Source: Cronobacter dublinensis subsp. dublinensis LMG 23823
GTDB lineage: Bacteria > Pseudomonadota > Gammaproteobacteria > Enterobacterales > Enterobacteriaceae
DNA length: 64,000 nucleotides
Reading direction: 5' to 3'
NCBI RefSeq assembly: GCF_001277235.1
Contig: NZ_CP012266.1
Span: 310,001 to 374,000 of the forward strand
In this document: one piece after another, positions 8,161 through 16,328 of the stretch
Position numbering within the stretch: position 1 is the first letter of the stretch
Layout: each line of letters starts with the position of its first letter
Notes under the pieces: model-generated
What the model saw: only the letters and a program-made list of their open reading frames with translations
Database searches by the model: none
What the model was told of the DNA's origin: nothing
Made by a program: the position numbers and the translations under genes

Positions 8161-9797
8161 CGCCAGGTGAAATTCGGCGCCTTTATTTCATCATTAAAAC
8201 GTTCCTGAGCTACGGCCTGGATGAGCTTATCCCGCGCATGCGTCTTACGTTGCCGCTGCGGGTCTGGCGTCGCGGGCTGTTCTGGCTGCCAAACCGCCAC
8301 AAAGACCTTGAGCTTGGCACGCGCTTGCGTCTGGCATTGCAGGAGCTGGGCCCGGTGTGGATCAAGTTTGGCCAGATGCTCTCGACCCGCCGCGATCTCT
8401 TCCCGCCGGTTATCGCCGATCAGCTGGCGCTGTTGCAGGATCGCGTCGCCCCCTTCGATGGCCGGCTCGCGAAACAGCAGATCGAAAAAGCGATGGGCGA
8501 TCAACCCGTCGAGGCCTGGTTTGATGACTTCGATATTACCCCGCTCGCGTCCGCCTCTATTGCGCAGGTGCATACCGCGCGTCTGAAAGAGAACGGCAAA
8601 GAGGTGGTCATTAAGGTGATCCGCCCCGATATCCTGCCGGTCATTAAAGCGGATATGAAGCTGATTTACCGCCTCGCGCGATGGGTGCCGCGTCTGCTGC
8701 CGGACGGTCGCCGTCTGCGCCCGATGGAAGTCGTGCGCGAGTATGAAAAAACGCTGCTTGATGAGCTCGATCTGCTGCGTGAAGCCGCTAACGCCATCCA
8801 GCTGCGCCGTAATTTTGAAAACAGCCCGATGCTTTACATCCCGGAAGTCTACTCGGACTACTGCAGCCCGACGATGATGGTGATGGAGCGCATCTATGGG
8901 ATCCCGGTCAACGACGTCGCGGCGCTGGAAGCCAACGGAACCGACATGAAGCTGCTCGCCGAGCGCGGCGTTCAGGTCTTCTTTACCCAGGTCTTTCGCG
9001 ACAGCTTCTTCCATGGCGATATGCATCCGGGCAACATTTTTGTCAGCCATGACCACCCGCATGACCCGCAATACATCGGCATCGACTGCGGCATCGTGGG
9101 CTCACTGAACAAAGAAGATAAGCGCTATCTGGCGGAAAACTTTATCGCCTTCTTCAACCGCGACTACCGCCGCGTGGCGGAGCTGCACGTTGATTCAGGC
9201 TGGGTTCCGCCAGACACAAACGTGGAAGAGTTCGAGTCGGCTATTCGTACCGTCTGTGAGCCGATTTTTGAAAAACCGCTCGCGGATATTTCGTTTGGTC
9301 ATGTCCTGCTGAACCTGTTTAACACCGCGCGTCGCTTCAATATGGAAGTGCAGCCGCAGCTGGTGCTGCTGCAAAAAACGCTGCTGTATATTGAAGGCGT
9401 CGGGCGTCAGCTCTATCCGCAGCTCGATTTATGGAAAACGGCGAAACCTTTTCTGGAAAGCTGGATCAAAGATCAGGTGGGTTTCCCGGCGCTGGTACGC
9501 TCCTTTAAGGAAAAAGCGCCATTCTGGGCCGAGAAAATCCCGGAAATCCCTGAACTGGTCTACAACAGCCTGCGGCAAGGCAAACAACTGCAACAAAGTG
9601 TTGATAAGATTGCCCATGAGCTGCAGGAGCACCGCGTGAAGCAAGGACAATCGCGGTATCTGTTTGGCATTGGCGCCACGCTGATGCTGAGCGGCACGCT
9701 GCTCTTTATCAATCGTCCTGACTGGGGTATGTCGCCCGGATGGCTGATGGCAGGCGGGATCCTCGTCTGGCTTATCGGCTGGCGGCGCACCGACTAG
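8157..9797 (+). CDS. ubiB: UbiB, atypical kinase-like ATPase for ubiquinone synthesis
   Basis: Member of the UbiB/ADCK/COQ8 protein-kinase-like family; an ATPase that supports ubiquinone synthesis at the membrane. The protein is 546 residues. Family-specific features are intact: KFGQ at 70-73, the alanine-rich loop ASASIAQVH (131-139) in place of a glycine-rich loop, Lys153, HGDMHPGN (about 285-292), and IDCGIVG as the metal-binding motif. Two C-terminal membrane helices (about 500-518 and 524-541) anchor it. The start overlaps the ubiJ stop by 4 bp. Confidence 0.97.
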   Translation: MTPGEIRRLYFIIKTFLSYGLDELIPRMRLTLPLRVWRRGLFWLPNRHKDLELGTRLRLALQELGPVWIKFGQMLSTRRDLFPPVIADQLALLQDRVAPFDGRLAKQQIEKAMGDQPVEAWFDDFDITPLASASIAQVHTARLKENGKEVVIKVIRPDILPVIKADMKLIYRLARWVPRLLPDGRRLRPMEVVREYEKTLLDELDLLREAANAIQLRRNFENSPMLYIPEVYSDYCSPTMMVMERIYGIPVNDVAALEANGTDMKLLAERGVQVFFTQVFRDSFFHGDMHPGNIFVSHDHPHDPQYIGIDCGIVGSLNKEDKRYLAENFIAFFNRDYRRVAELHVDSGWVPPDTNVEEFESAIRTVCEPIFEKPLADISFGHVLLNLFNTARRFNMEVQPQLVLLQKTLLYIEGVGRQLYPQLDLWKTAKPFLESWIKDQVGFPALVRSFKEKAPFWAEKIPEIPELVYNSLRQGKQLQQSVDKIAHELQEHRVKQGQSRYLFGIGATLMLSGTLLFINRPDWGMSPGWLMAGGILVWLIGWRRTD

Positions 9798-9803
9798 CAG
9801 GCA

Positions 9804-9836
9804 TTGTTATGTAACGGCCACGGGTATACTGTGGCC
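9804..9836 (+). promoter_or_regulatory. Possible tatA promoter inside an inverted repeat
   Basis: TATACT (9825-9830) lies between GGCCAC (9816-9821) and its complement GTGGCC (9831-9836). A -35-like TTGTTA (9804-9809) sits 15 bp upstream, a short spacer. The inverted repeat could be an operator or a weak hairpin. The promoter call is tentative. Confidence 0.35.
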
Positions 9837-9873
9837 TGATGAATACCATTATCACTGGTAACTGAGGAAATGT

Positions 9874-10137
9874 ATGGGTGGCATCAGTATCTGGCAGTTA
9901 TTGATTATCGCTGTTCTGGTTGTTCTGCTTTTCGGCACCAAAAAGTTACGCTCGCTGGGCTCCGATCTCGGTGAATCCATCAAAGGCTTTAAAAAAGCGA
10001 TGGGTGATGACGATAAACAGAAACAGAGCCAGGATGCAGATTTCACTGCGCCTGACGCGCAGGATAAACGAATCAGCGAAACCAAAAGCGACGTCGAGGC
10101 TGACGACGCCAAGAAACGTGATAAAGAGCAGGTGTAA
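9874..10137 (+). CDS. tatA: TatA, twin-arginine translocase pore subunit
   Basis: Multimeric component that forms the size-adaptable passage for folded proteins exported by the Tat pathway. The protein is 87 residues: a short N-terminal membrane helix (about 4-20, ISIWQLLIIAVLVVLLF), the FG hinge, an amphipathic helix (TKKLRSLGSDLGESIKGFKK), and a charged disordered tail. The start follows GAGGAAA. tatB starts 3 bp after its stop, in the tatABC operon. Confidence 0.97.
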   Translation: MGGISIWQLLIIAVLVVLLFGTKKLRSLGSDLGESIKGFKKAMGDDDKQKQSQDADFTAPDAQDKRISETKSDVEADDAKKRDKEQV

Positions 10138-10140
10138 TCC

Positions 10141-10725
10141 GTGTTTGATATTGGATTTGGCGAACTGCTGCTGGTGTTTATTATCGGCCTTATCGTACTG
10201 GGGCCGCAGCGTTTGCCTGTGGCTGTCCGGACCGTCGCAGGCTGGGTACGCGCGCTGCGCTCGCTTGCGACCACCGTGCAGAATGAACTGACCCAGGAGC
10301 TGAAGATCCAGGAGTTTCAGGAAAGCCTGAAAAAAGTGGAAAAAGCGAGCATCGATAACCTCACGCCGGAGCTGAAGGCCTCCATGGATGAACTGCGTGA
10401 GGCGGCGGAATCGATGAAGCGGTCTTACAACGTTAACGACCCGGAAAAGGCGAGCGACGAAGCCCACACGATCCACAACCCGCTGGTTAAAGGCAACGAG
10501 GCCGAACATCAGGGCGTGACGCCTGCCAAAGCCGAGCATCAGGCTCAGTCGCCCGCACAAAAGCCGCAGCAGGATGTCCCGCACGCCCCAGCGACTGATG
10601 CGGCGATGGAACCTGCGGCGGCGGAGTCCGTACACCCTGACGCCGGGAATAACGCTGACGCTGCGCCCGCGCCCGCTGGCGTGCGCAAACCTGATGCCGT
10701 CTCTACCGTGAGTGATAAATCCTGA
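10141..10725 (+). CDS. tatB: TatB, Tat receptor subunit
   Basis: With TatC it forms the receptor that recognises twin-arginine signal peptides. The protein is 194 residues with a GTG start 3 bp after tatA. The N-terminal membrane helix (about 2-20, FDIGFGELLLVFIIGLIVL, with the conserved Glu8) is followed by GPQRLP, an amphipathic segment, and a long Ala/Pro/His-rich tail from about residue 110 that looks poorly ordered. TatB tails vary between species. Confidence 0.96.
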   Translation: MFDIGFGELLLVFIIGLIVLGPQRLPVAVRTVAGWVRALRSLATTVQNELTQELKIQEFQESLKKVEKASIDNLTPELKASMDELREAAESMKRSYNVNDPEKASDEAHTIHNPLVKGNEAEHQGVTPAKAEHQAQSPAQKPQQDVPHAPATDAAMEPAAAESVHPDAGNNADAAPAPAGVRKPDAVSTVSDKS

Positions 10726-10726
10726 C

Positions 10727-11485
10727 ATGGCTGTTGAAGATACCCAACCCCTAATCAGTCACCTGATTGAACTGCGCAAGCGACTGCTGAACTGCATTAT
10801 CGCGGTGCTGGTGATTTTCCTGGCGCTGGTCTATTTCGCCAACGATATCTATCAGCTGGTTTCCGCGCCGCTTATCAGCCAGATGCCGCATGGCGCGAGC
10901 ATGATAGCGACCGATGTCGCGTCACCGTTCTTTACGCCTATCAAGCTGACCATGATGGTATCGGTGATCCTCTCCGCGCCGGTTATCCTGTATCAGGTCT
11001 GGGCGTTTGTCGCGCCCGCGCTCTACAAGCATGAAAGGCGCTTGATTGTCCCGCTGCTGGTGTCCAGTACGCTGCTCTTTTATATCGGCATGGCGTTCGC
11101 CTACTTCGTGGTGTTCCCGCTGGCGTTTGGCTTTTTGACCAAAACCGCGCCCGTCGGAGTGGTGGTGTCGACGGATATCACCAGCTATCTTGATTTCGTC
11201 ATGGCGCTGTTTATGGCCTTCGGCGTGTCGTTTGAAGTCCCGGTCGCGATTGTGCTGCTGTGCTGGATGGGCGTCACGACGCCGCAGGATCTGCGTGAGA
11301 AACGCCCGTATGTCCTGGTCGGCGCGTTTGTCGTCGGGATGCTGCTCACCCCACCGGATGTATTCTCGCAAACGTTGCTGGCGATACCGATGTACTGCCT
11401 GTTTGAAGTCGGGATTTTCTTCTCGCGCTTTTACGTCGGGAAACGGCGTCCGCGCGAGGCGGATCCAGAAGAAGCAGAAGAATAA
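10727..11485 (+). CDS. tatC: TatC, Tat translocase core subunit
   Basis: Six-helix inner-membrane protein that binds the twin-arginine signal peptide and nucleates the translocase. The protein is 252 residues. The start ATG at 10727, 1 bp after the tatB stop, gives the family N-terminus MAVEDTQPLISHLIELRKR. The conserved SHLIELR segment and the hydrophobic blocks expected for six helices are visible. An upstream in-frame ATG (10712) inside tatB is less likely. Confidence 0.97.
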   Translation: MAVEDTQPLISHLIELRKRLLNCIIAVLVIFLALVYFANDIYQLVSAPLISQMPHGASMIATDVASPFFTPIKLTMMVSVILSAPVILYQVWAFVAPALYKHERRLIVPLLVSSTLLFYIGMAFAYFVVFPLAFGFLTKTAPVGVVVSTDITSYLDFVMALFMAFGVSFEVPVAIVLLCWMGVTTPQDLREKRPYVLVGAFVVGMLLTPPDVFSQTLLAIPMYCLFEVGIFFSRFYVGKRRPREADPEEAEE

Positions 11486-11490
11486 CCCAA

Positions 11491-11510
11491 CCGCCCGTCA
11501 GGGCGGTTTT
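11491..11510 (+). terminator. Hairpin with T-run between tatC and tatD
   Basis: Stem CCGCCC / GGGCGG with loop GTCA is followed by TTTT, 5 bp after the tatC stop and 15 bp before tatD. The short T-run suggests partial termination, so tatD may be expressed by read-through or separately. Confidence 0.6.
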
Positions 11511-11525
11511 CATATGGAAAGCGCG

Positions 11526-12317
11526 ATGTTTGATATTGGCCTGAATATAACCAGCTCTCAGTTTGACCACGACAGGGACGAGATGATCGCCCGGGCACAG
11601 GCGGCGGGCGTCAATCGCATGCTCTTTACCGGCACCTCGCTTGACGAGAGCGAGCGCGCTTGCGCGTTCGCGAAACGCTATGAAGGCTGTTGGGCGACCG
11701 CAGGCGTTCACCCGCATGACGCCAGCACCTGGAGCGACGAGAGCGCGGCGCGGCTGCGCGCGCTGGCAGGCGACGCGCAGGTAGTGGCCATCGGTGAATG
11801 CGGGCTCGATTTCAACCGCAATTTTTCAACGCCTGCGCAGCAGGAGCATGCCTTTACCGAACAGCTGCGGCTGGCAGCAGAGCTCGCGCTGCCGGTGTTT
11901 TTACACTGCCGTGATGCGCATACGCGTTTTCTGGCGCTGCTGGATCCGTGGCTGGATAAGCTGCCGGGCGCGGTGCTGCACTGTTTTACCGGCAGCGAGC
12001 AGGAGGCGCGGGCGTGCCTGTCGCGTGGCCTGTATCTGGGCATTACCGGCTGGGTATGCGACGAGCGCCGCGGGCTCGAACTGCGCGCGCTGCTGCCTGT
12101 GATCCCGGCAGACCGTCTCCTGCTGGAGACCGACGCGCCGTATTTGCTGCCGCGCGATCTCATGCCCAAACCCGCATCGCGTCGCAACGAGCCATGCTGG
12201 CTGCCGCATATTCTCTCGCGTGTGGCGCAGTGGCGCGGCGACGATCCCGCCTGGCTGGAGGCAACTACTGACGCTAACGCGGCCCGTCTGTTTCTGAAAA
12301 GCGCCCGTGCTGCGTAA
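11526..12317 (+). CDS. tatD: TatD, metal-dependent 3'-5' DNase
   Basis: TatD-family metallo-nuclease of the amidohydrolase superfamily, linked to DNA repair. Despite its name it is not part of the translocase. The protein is 263 residues. Metal ligands are visible: His62 and His64 (AGVHPHD), the Glu of GECGLDF, the His of LHCRD, the His of LHCFTG, and the Asp of ETDAPYLLP. The start at 11526 gives the family N-terminus MFDIG; an ATG four codons earlier (11514) is possible. A hairpin separates it from tatC. Confidence 0.95.
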   Translation: MFDIGLNITSSQFDHDRDEMIARAQAAGVNRMLFTGTSLDESERACAFAKRYEGCWATAGVHPHDASTWSDESAARLRALAGDAQVVAIGECGLDFNRNFSTPAQQEHAFTEQLRLAAELALPVFLHCRDAHTRFLALLDPWLDKLPGAVLHCFTGSEQEARACLSRGLYLGITGWVCDERRGLELRALLPVIPADRLLLETDAPYLLPRDLMPKPASRRNEPCWLPHILSRVAQWRGDDPAWLEATTDANAARLFLKSARAA

Positions 12318-12439
12318 GGCGATAATCAGAACCCCACAGAGTGTGTATTTTTGCACGCTGTTGATACATCCCGTCCTGAAAGCCCGGTGATAAGCTTCCC
12401 GCCGGGGATTTTCCCTGTTTTCACAGCTGAGGGACGATG

Positions 12440-12772
12440 ATGAAAAAAGTAACGACGGGAGCAGTAGCGCTGATGATGCTGGTGAGCGGGTCGGTCATGG
12501 CAATGGACAAAACCGCGACCGGCGCAGTGCTGGGTGCGACGGCGGGCGCTATCGCCGGCAAAGATGTTAAAAGCGCGGCGGGCGGCGCCATCATTGGCGC
12601 GGGTACCGGCGCGATGCTGAAAAAAGGCGATAAAGGCAAAGCCGCGCGGAAAGGCGGCGTGGCGGGCGCGGTCGTGGGCGCAGGCGTGGCGGCGGCAACC
12701 GGTAAGAGCGTCTTAAAAGGCGCGGCGGTCGGCGCAGGCGCGGGCGGCGTTATCGGCGAAGCGACGCATTAA
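12440..12772 (+). CDS. Small exported glycine-zipper protein, function unknown
   Basis: I do not recognise a named gene. The protein is 110 residues. A signal peptide (MKKVTTGAVALMMLVSGSVMA, probable cut after SVMA) precedes a mature part of about 90 residues made almost wholly of Gly/Ala repeats broken by Lys/Asp patches: ATGAVLGATAGAIAG, GGAIIGAGTGAML, GGVAGAVVGAGVAAA. This is a glycine-zipper pattern seen in small periplasmic or membrane-inserting proteins. The second of two adjacent ATGs was chosen because GAGGG then has normal spacing; the first ATG is at 12437. It sits between tatD and rfaH, which I recall as adjacent in E. coli K-12. Confidence 0.8.
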   Translation: MKKVTTGAVALMMLVSGSVMAMDKTATGAVLGATAGAIAGKDVKSAAGGAIIGAGTGAMLKKGDKGKAARKGGVAGAVVGAGVAAATGKSVLKGAAVGAGAGGVIGEATH

Positions 12773-12776
12773 CGAC

Positions 12777-12802
12777 AAATGGCGGCCTCGCGCCGCCATT
12801 TT
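12777..12802. terminator. Bidirectional terminator between the glycine-zipper gene and rfaH
   Basis: Stem AAATGGCGGC / GCCGCCATTT has an A-run on the left and TTTT on the right, between two convergent genes. Confidence 0.85.
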
Positions 12803-12819
12803 ACGGTTCGCGTTGTCCG

Positions 12820-13308
12820 TCAGACTTTACGGAATTCGGTATTTTTCACGCTCTGCAGCACCTGCTTATTCAGCAAATTCAACAGCAGCATGGAACGGGC
12901 CTCGCCATCGGGCTCGGTAAAAATCGCCTGCAACCCTTCAAACGCCCCTTCGGTAATAACGACCATATCGCCAGTGTGCGGCGTGTCCGGGTCGGTCACG
13001 TTTTCCGGCTGCCAGTCGAGTAACTGTTCGATGACGGTTTGCGGCACCATGGCGGGGCTTGAGCCGAAGCGGACGAAATGGCTGACGCCGCGCGTGGAAC
13101 TGACCGTAGTAGTATGAATATCCTCCGGATCGAACCGGACGAAAAGATAGTTAGGGAAGAGCGGCTCGCTGACGGAAGTGCGTCTGCCTCGTACCATTTT
13201 ATCGAGCGTAATCATTGGCGTAAGGCAGTTCACCGACTGTCGTTCAAGGTGCTCTTTGGCGCGCTGAAGTTGCCCGCGTTTACAGTACAGTAAATACCAG
13301 GATTGCAT
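12820..13308 (-). CDS. rfaH: RfaH, transcription antiterminator of NusG family
   Basis: Operon-specific paralogue of NusG that binds RNA polymerase paused at ops sites. It boosts transcription and translation of long envelope operons (LPS core, O-antigen, conjugation genes). The protein is 162 residues: an N-terminal NGN domain (about 1-100, SWYLLYCKRGQ ... PLFPNYLFVRF) and a C-terminal domain that can refold into a KOW barrel. The start at 13308 gives the family N-terminus MQSWYLLYC; a 22-codon upstream extension is not supported. It is divergent from ubiD. Confidence 0.97.
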   Translation of the reverse strand: MQSWYLLYCKRGQLQRAKEHLERQSVNCLTPMITLDKMVRGRRTSVSEPLFPNYLFVRFDPEDIHTTTVSSTRGVSHFVRFGSSPAMVPQTVIEQLLDWQPENVTDPDTPHTGDMVVITEGAFEGLQAIFTEPDGEARSMLLLNLLNKQVLQSVKNTEFRKV

Positions 13309-13491
13309 AATGACTCTTCTTACATGGCCGGACGCGCCAGCATAACAAAACCACCTCAGGATCGCTAAGGGCATTATACCGCGCTGTGCTATAGCCTGTG
13401 GTGATGATTCACGTTAATTTAACAAAATTACGGCATGCCTGCGGCGAACACCGTATAATAAAAAGCTTATTTTAAAGCCACGAATAACTGC

Positions 13492-14976
13492 ATGAAATAC
13501 CACGACCTACGCGAATTTCTGGCGCTGCTGGAGCAGCAGGGCGAACTCAAGCGCATCACATTGCCTGTCGATCCTTATCTGGAGATGACGGAAATCGCCG
13601 ACCGCACGCTGCGGGCGGGCGGGCCGGCATTGCTGTTTGAAAACCCGAAAGGCCATACCATGCCAGTGCTCTGCAACCTGTTCGGCACGCCAAAACGCGT
13701 AGCGATGGGCATGGGGCAGGATGATGTCTCCGCGCTGCGTGAAGTCGGCAAGCTGCTGGCGTTTCTCAAAGAGCCGGAGCCGCCGCGCGGTTTTCGCGAT
13801 CTCTTCGACAAGCTGCCGCAGTTTAAGCAGGTGCTGAATATGCCGACGAAGCGGCTGCGTAACGCGCCGTGTCAGCAGAAGGTGTGGCAGGGCGACGAGG
13901 TCGACCTGAACCGTATTCCCATTATGCAGTGCTGGCCGGAAGATGCCGCGCCGCTCATTACCTGGGGCCTGACGGTGACTCGCGGACCGCATAAAGAGCG
14001 CCAGAATCTCGGTATTTATCGTCAGCAGTTAATCGGCAAAAACAAACTGATTATGCGCTGGCTCTCGCACCGCGGCGGCGCGCTCGATTTTCAGGAGTGG
14101 TGCCAGACGCATCCGGGCGAGCGTTTCCCGGTTGCCGTGGCGCTCGGCGCTGACCCGGCCACCATTCTGGGCGCGGTGACGCCGGTGCCGGATACGCTCT
14201 CTGAATACGCGTTTGCCGGTCTGCTGCGCGGCACCAAAACGGAAGTGGTGAAGTGCCTGTCAAACGATCTCGAAATCCCGGCCAGCGCGGAAATCGTGCT
14301 GGAAGGGTATATCGAACCGGGCGAAGTCGCGCCGGAAGGCCCGTATGGCGACCATACCGGTTACTATAATGAGATTGATAATTTCCCGGTTTTCACCGTG
14401 ACGCACGTGACGCAGCGTGAAGATGCGATTTATCACTCGACGTATACTGGCCGTCCGCCCGATGAGCCCGCCGTGCTTGGCGTGGCGCTGAATGAAGTTC
14501 TGGTGCCGATTCTGCAAAAGCAGTTCCCGGAAATCGTGGATTTCTATCTTCCGCCGGAAGGGTGCTCTTATCGGCTCGCGGTCGTGACGATGCGCAAGCA
14601 GTACGCTGGTCACGCGAAGCGCGTCATGATGGGCGTTTGGTCGTTCCTGCGCCAGTTTATGTATACCAAGTTCGTGATCGTTTGCGATGATGATGTGAAC
14701 GCGCGCGACTGGAACGATGTTATCTGGGCCATTACGACCCGTATGGACCCGGCGCGCGACACGGTGATGGTGGAAAACACGCCGATCGATTATCTGGATT
14801 TCGCCTCGCCGGTTTCCGGTCTCGGCTCCAAAATGGGGCTCGACGCCACCAACAAATGGCCGGGCGAAACGCAGCGCGAGTGGGGCAGACCCATTAAAAA
14901 AGATCCCGATGTGACGGCGCGTATCGACGCCATCTGGGATGAGCTCGCGATTTTTCATGACGGAAAAGGCGCCTGA
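13492..14976 (+). CDS. ubiD: UbiD, prenylated-FMN 4-hydroxy-3-polyprenylbenzoate decarboxylase
   Basis: Removes the carboxyl group from 4-hydroxy-3-octaprenylbenzoate in ubiquinone synthesis using the prenylated FMN cofactor made by UbiX. The protein is 494 residues, close to E. coli UbiD (497). The conserved EGPYGDHTGYY segment, with catalytic and cofactor-site acids, is present near residue 280. A TATAAT -10 element is visible at 13454-13459. fre follows 45 bp downstream. Confidence 0.97.
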   Translation: MKYHDLREFLALLEQQGELKRITLPVDPYLEMTEIADRTLRAGGPALLFENPKGHTMPVLCNLFGTPKRVAMGMGQDDVSALREVGKLLAFLKEPEPPRGFRDLFDKLPQFKQVLNMPTKRLRNAPCQQKVWQGDEVDLNRIPIMQCWPEDAAPLITWGLTVTRGPHKERQNLGIYRQQLIGKNKLIMRWLSHRGGALDFQEWCQTHPGERFPVAVALGADPATILGAVTPVPDTLSEYAFAGLLRGTKTEVVKCLSNDLEIPASAEIVLEGYIEPGEVAPEGPYGDHTGYYNEIDNFPVFTVTHVTQREDAIYHSTYTGRPPDEPAVLGVALNEVLVPILQKQFPEIVDFYLPPEGCSYRLAVVTMRKQYAGHAKRVMMGVWSFLRQFMYTKFVIVCDDDVNARDWNDVIWAITTRMDPARDTVMVENTPIDYLDFASPVSGLGSKMGLDATNKWPGETQREWGRPIKKDPDVTARIDAIWDELAIFHDGKGA

Positions 14977-15021
14977 CGCGCCGCCGTTGCAGTTGCATTA
15001 TTGACCCGACAGAGGGAACGC

Positions 15022-15723
15022 ATGACAACCTTAAGCTGTAAAGTGACCTCGGTAGAAGCCATCACGGATACCGTTTATCGCGTTCGTTTGGTGCCGGAAG
15101 CGGCCTTTTCGTTTCGTGCAGGTCAGTACCTGATGGTGGTAATGGATGAGCGGGACAAGCGCCCCTTTTCTATGGCCTCCACGCCGGATGAGCAGGGCTT
15201 TATCGAGCTGCATATCGGCGCGTCGGAACTTAACCTCTATGCGATGGCGGTAATGGACCGCATTCTCAAAGAGCGGGAAATCGTGGTCGATATTCCTCAT
15301 GGCGAGGCGTGGCTGCGCGATGACGAAGAGCGTCCGCTGATTTTAATCGCAGGCGGAACGGGCTTCTCTTACGCGCGTTCTATTCTGCTGACGGCGTTGG
15401 CACGCAATCCGCATCGCGATATCACGATTTACTGGGGCGGGCGCGAAGAGAAACACCTCTACGATCTGGCAGAGCTGGAAGCGCTGTCGGTAGACCATCC
15501 GAACCTCAACATTGTACCGGTCGTTGAACAGCCGGACGAGGCGTGGCGCGGGCGCAGCGGCACCGTCCTCACGGCGGTCATGCAGGATTTCGGGACGCTT
15601 GCCGGGCATGATATTTATATCGCCGGACGTTTTGAGATGGCGAAAATCGCCCGTGACCTGTTCTGTAACGAACGCGGCGCGCGTGAAGACCGCCTGTTCG
15701 GCGACGCCTTCGCGTTTATCTGA
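15022..15723 (+). CDS. fre: Fre, NAD(P)H-flavin reductase
   Basis: Cytosolic enzyme that reduces free flavins with NAD(P)H and supplies reduced flavin to redox partners. The protein is 233 residues of the ferredoxin-NADP reductase fold: flavin-binding RPFSMAS at 47-53 and nucleotide-binding GGTGFSY near 111-117. ATG 15022 follows GAGGGAA; an upstream in-frame TTG (15001) would add seven residues and is less likely. It follows ubiD, as in E. coli. Confidence 0.96.
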   Translation: MTTLSCKVTSVEAITDTVYRVRLVPEAAFSFRAGQYLMVVMDERDKRPFSMASTPDEQGFIELHIGASELNLYAMAVMDRILKEREIVVDIPHGEAWLRDDEERPLILIAGGTGFSYARSILLTALARNPHRDITIYWGGREEKHLYDLAELEALSVDHPNLNIVPVVEQPDEAWRGRSGTVLTAVMQDFGTLAGHDIYIAGRFEMAKIARDLFCNERGAREDRLFGDAFAFI

Positions 15724-15752
15724 CCCGCCGAGTGTTACGCCAGCCCTGCGTC

Positions 15753-16100
15753 TTACGGGCTGGCGGCAATTTCCTTCCCTGACCACACATACAGCGGCTG
15801 ATCGTTTTCCAGCAGGCAAAGCAGCGTATTGTTTTTGCGCTCCGGATGGTCAAGCTTTGCAGTCAACTGCGTCGCGATATGCTGTTGCCCCACGTTTTCG
15901 TCATACCGCTCCACGACAATGCTCTCCGGCACGATCCGGGATTCGTTCAGCACCTGCTGCATATACGCGTGATTTTGCGACGTATTAATAAGCAACGCCA
16001 GACAGCGCTGCGCCAGCGTCTCTTCAGACAGTTGCGCCTGCGCAGGCAATGTAAAAAACAGCGCAGCGGCAAGCGGCGCGAAGGTAAAGCATCCTTTCAT
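15753..16100 (-). CDS. Small exported protein, function unknown
   Basis: I do not recognise this gene. The protein is 115 residues with a clear signal peptide (MKGCFTFAPLAAALFFTLPAQA, probable cut after Ala22). That leaves a mature periplasmic protein of about 93 residues with two cysteines (33 and 95) that could form one disulfide. The middle part looks helical (EETLAQRCLALLINTSQNHAYM) and the end strand-like. The start at 16100 has CAGGGAA upstream; a longer frame to 16142 would put residues before the signal peptide. It lies between fre and fadA, which I recall as adjacent in E. coli K-12. Confidence 0.75.
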   Translation of the reverse strand: MKGCFTFAPLAAALFFTLPAQAQLSEETLAQRCLALLINTSQNHAYMQQVLNESRIVPESIVVERYDENVGQQHIATQLTAKLDHPERKNNTLLCLLENDQPLYVWSGKEIAASP

Positions 16101-16150
16101 GGTTTTCCCTGAAGTGAGGGGCGATAAAAAAGCCTGGCACAAACGTGGAA

Positions 16151-16178
16151 AATAAAAAACCCGCCCCTGACAGGCGGG
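16151..16178 (-). terminator. Terminator downstream of fadBA
   Basis: Read on the minus strand, CCCGCC and GGCGGG form a stem followed by TTTTTTATT. It lies downstream of fadA and before the small exported gene, separating the two. Confidence 0.85.
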
Positions 16179-16210
16179 AAGAACGGCAACTAAACTTTTC
16201 TCTCTGCGCC

Positions 16211-16310
16211 CTTGATGTCATAGCGGTATTGGCGGCGTTCGCGCGCCTCAGTCACTTACGCCAGTAAGCTCCCGGGATTCATTCACTTGCCGCCTTGCTC
16301 TGACATCAAT
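16211..16310. repeat. ERIC element downstream of fadA
   Basis: Shares the ERIC core GTCACTTAC ... AGTAAGCTCCCGGGATTC ... CTTGCCGCCTT with the copy near metE. Outer arms TTGATGTCA (16212-16220) and TGACATCAA (16301-16309) pair perfectly, as do GGCGGC (16231-16236) and GCCGCC (16289-16294). The arm sequence differs from the metE copy but stays self-complementary. The element lies in the 3' untranslated part of the fadBA transcript. Confidence 0.85.
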
Positions 16311-16328
16311 GACATTGAGAGCAGGCTC

